From the NCBI RefSeq assembly GCF_026409565.1, contig NZ_CP112881.1, positions 884,501 through 948,500 of the forward strand: 64,000 bases of DNA, read 5' to 3'. Below are positions 62,283-64,000 of the stretch, piece by piece. Numbering within the stretch: position 1 is the stretch's first letter; every line of letters begins with the position of its first letter. The DNA comes from Sneathiella aquimaris (GTDB taxonomy: Bacteria > Pseudomonadota > Alphaproteobacteria > Sneathiellales > Sneathiellaceae). The notes beneath the pieces are model-generated. The model saw nothing but the letters and a program-made list of their open reading frames with translations. It made no database searches and was not told where the DNA came from. The position numbers and the translations under genes were made by a program.

Positions 62283-64000
62283 CGGCCTGACAGAACAGAA
62301 TTGGCAAAATGTGCGAACAGTTATTGGCGCACGGCGATCAGTTCGTCGATATTTGAATAGAAACGTCTCCCGCGAGAAGATTGAGGCGCTTTTGGATATT
62401 GCACGGTGGGCACCCAGTGGCGGTAACCTTCAACCCTGGACAGTGCATGTTGTCGAAGGAGCCGTTAAAACGCGGTTGGAGACTGAGTTAAAAGCCGCTT
62501 TTTTTGATAAAAAACAGGCGCCGGAAGATCAGTATTCTTACTATCCGAATGATTTTACAAAAGATCAGCAGGCCTTGCGTCAACAAGCAGCACGCTCATT
62601 GTTTGAAGCGCTTGACATCGGCCCACGCGATGTAAAAAGAAAGAGGGAAGAGCAAGCGAGAAACTACGGTTTCTTTGGGGCCCCTGTGGGTATGATCTTT
62701 ACAATTCCTAAGAACATGGAACAGGGCGGCTGGCTCGATACGGGAATATTTCTCGCTCATCTGATGATTGCGGCGCAAGCCTGCGGACTGGCAACCTGCC
62801 CGCAGGCAAGTTTTATTTCATATCACAATGTGGTCAGAAAGGTCCTTGGATTGAGCACTGATGAAGTGGTTCTGTGCGGTATGGCGCTTGGATATGCTGA
62901 TGAAAACCATCCTGTTAATCAACTAACCACCAAACGGAAATCGGTTGAGGCGATAACCGTTTTTCATTCAGATATCCCCGGCCAGCAAACGATCGATTGC
63001 AGAATACGCAAAAATACTGAAGATTTTTCTGGTAAAGCCGCACTTTTCATGGATGGCAAGCCCGTTAGCTGGCAATTGCTTGACCGGAATATTCAGGATC
63101 ATCTGGCGGTTTTGTCTCAACAAAACAAAGGTTGTTCGGCCTTGTGTCTGTGTCTGCCAAACGGTCTGCCTTTTATATATTGGTTTCTGGCGGGCGTTAG
63201 AGCCAGGCTCAATGTTCAAGTTATGGATACTACTTGGCCGCCAGAAAAGTTGAATGCGGCTTTGTCGATTATTGAACCAGGATTTTTTGTTTCAACAACA
63301 GAACGGGTTCAACAGCCGCAAAAATCGGTTGCAACAGAGGTTCGAACGAACGTTTCCGATGCTTTTTACACTGGCTTTACGTCAGGCTCCACAGGGCTTC
63401 CAAAAGGATTTGTTCGCTCGGAACAATCCTGGCTGGAAAGCTTTGTCTGTGACAACGAAGAATTTGGCCTTTCTTCTTTCGATGTGATCGCCGCGCTGGG
63501 TCAATTCTCTCACTCCCTTCCTTTGTATGCTGTCATTCGCGGATTGTATGAGGGCGCGACTAGCTTATTTTATTCACATTTTCGACCAGATCGGATCCTG
63601 CAGGATTTGAAAAAGCAGGAAGCGACTGTGATCTACGCTGTCCCCACCCAGCTTCTTGCATTATGTGATGCGGCGCCTGATGGTTTCGTAATGAGCAGCG
63701 TCCGTCTGGTGCTCTCGTCTGGAGAGAAATGTTCTGACCTGTTGAAAAGGAGGCTCAAAAAACTGTTCCCCCAGTCTCAATTTGCGGAATTCTATGGTAG
63801 CTCCGAGCTTAGCTATATTACCGTAGCCAAAGAGACGGAAAGCCCTCCTGCAGGATCCGTAGGGCGCGCTTTTGGCCCTGTTGAAATCGACATTCTTGAT
63901 GATCAGGGATGTCCGGTGAAAACTGGGGAGAGCGGTCGTATTCGGGTTAGAAGTCCATTTCAGTTTATGGGATATGCTGGACAGAAATTAGACGCGCCCG
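62275..64000 (+). CDS. Nitroreductase fused to AMP-forming acyl ligase (partial, runs off window)
   Basis: One reading frame is open from the ATG at 62275 to the window edge (575 full codons, no stop). Residues about 12-222 are a nitroreductase-fold flavoprotein: ARRSVRRYL (19-27), RWAPSGGNLQPW (44-55), and GMALGYADENHP near 202-213. Residues from about 235 on are an AMP-dependent synthetase: the phosphate loop TSGSTGLPKG (369-378) and YGSSE (507-511). The N-terminal ligase part ahead of the phosphate loop is about 130 residues. The gene starts inside bioN (8-base overlap), so it is translated with the biotin transporter. Substrates are unknown. BluB (dimethylbenzimidazole synthase) was considered and does not fit the SGGNLQPW motif. 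The C-terminal end of the ligase is not seen. Confidence 0.87.
   Translation, partial: MIDGLTEQNWQNVRTVIGARRSVRRYLNRNVSREKIEALLDIARWAPSGGNLQPWTVHVVEGAVKTRLETELKAAFFDKKQAPEDQYSYYPNDFTKDQQALRQQAARSLFEALDIGPRDVKRKREEQARNYGFFGAPVGMIFTIPKNMEQGGWLDTGIFLAHLMIAAQACGLATCPQASFISYHNVVRKVLGLSTDEVVLCGMALGYADENHPVNQLTTKRKSVEAITVFHSDIPGQQTIDCRIRKNTEDFSGKAALFMDGKPVSWQLLDRNIQDHLAVLSQQNKGCSALCLCLPNGLPFIYWFLAGVRARLNVQVMDTTWPPEKLNAALSIIEPGFFVSTTERVQQPQKSVATEVRTNVSDAFYTGFTSGSTGLPKGFVRSEQSWLESFVCDNEEFGLSSFDVIAALGQFSHSLPLYAVIRGLYEGATSLFYSHFRPDRILQDLKKQEATVIYAVPTQLLALCDAAPDGFVMSSVRLVLSSGEKCSDLLKRRLKKLFPQSQFAEFYGSSELSYITVAKETESPPAGSVGRAFGPVEIDILDDQGCPVKTGESGRIRVRSPFQFMGYAGQKLDAP

Noticed and set aside
62275-62950. 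Possible BluB (dimethylbenzimidazole synthase) assignment of the nitroreductase domain
   Set aside because: BluB would fill a gap in the cobalamin set, but the SGGNLQPW motif and the fusion to an acyl ligase fit a general nitroreductase; BluB has a different sequence at that place.

Overview
The window looks like a chromosomal segment of an aerobic, probably marine alphaproteobacterium with moderate GC content. The basis is the oxygen-dependent (CobG-type) cobalamin gene set named as in Pseudomonas denitrificans, heterotetrameric sarcosine oxidase (soxBDAG) with a GlxA-type regulator, an ectoine/hydroxyectoine catabolic operon, and BioMNY. Lineage is inferred from gene content only; a Sneathiella/Kiloniella-like organism would fit but cannot be proven here. 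No tRNA, rRNA, CRISPR, insertion sequence or phage gene was recognised.

Layout. 1-2.8 kb: two co-directional PotB/PotC-like ABC permeases ending in a strong terminator. 3.3-11.1 kb (minus strand): eutB-eutC-doeA-doeB-doeX-doeC-doeD, a complete route from (hydroxy)ectoine to aspartate with its own AsnC/Lrp regulator. 11.3-14.5 kb (minus): a PAS histidine kinase with a degenerate receiver, a single-domain response regulator and a receiver-kinase hybrid. 14.9-17.3 kb (minus): a periplasmic Cache-like protein and a chemoreceptor. 17.5-22.7 kb (minus): soxB-soxD-soxA-soxG, divergent from a GlxA-family regulator (22.75-23.75 kb).

23.8-45.7 kb is a large cobalamin locus. A cobalamin riboswitch precedes a plus-strand operon (DUF1636-cobW-cobN-cobG-cobH-cobI-cobJ-cobL-cobE-cobM-cobB-cobO). 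cobK lies inside it on the opposite strand. A minus-strand operon (cobU-cobV-phosphatase-cobQ-cobD-cobC) converges on cobO. cobP is divergent from cobU, and a second riboswitch precedes a solitary CbiM-like permease, a terminator and cobF. Together these cover most steps from precorrin-2 to the complete coenzyme; cobA, the CobST chelatase subunits, cobR and bluB are not in the window.

45.8-64 kb is a mixed region: a bile-acid/sodium symporter-family transporter; a TetR regulator with palindromic operator candidates and an RND efflux pair; a GAPDH-ArsJ pair for arsenate detoxification through an organoarsenical; YtoQ; an IclR regulator with a Baeyer-Villiger monooxygenase; a DksA-like zinc-finger protein; a ThDP-dependent decarboxylase/synthase-like enzyme; and bioY-bioM-bioN overlapping a gene that runs off the window. 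That last gene encodes an apparent in-frame fusion of a nitroreductase to an AMP-forming acyl ligase, the most unusual single object seen. Other points of interest are the antisense cobK, the terminator between the riboswitch-controlled permease and cobF, and the detached periplasmic sensor paired with a chemoreceptor.
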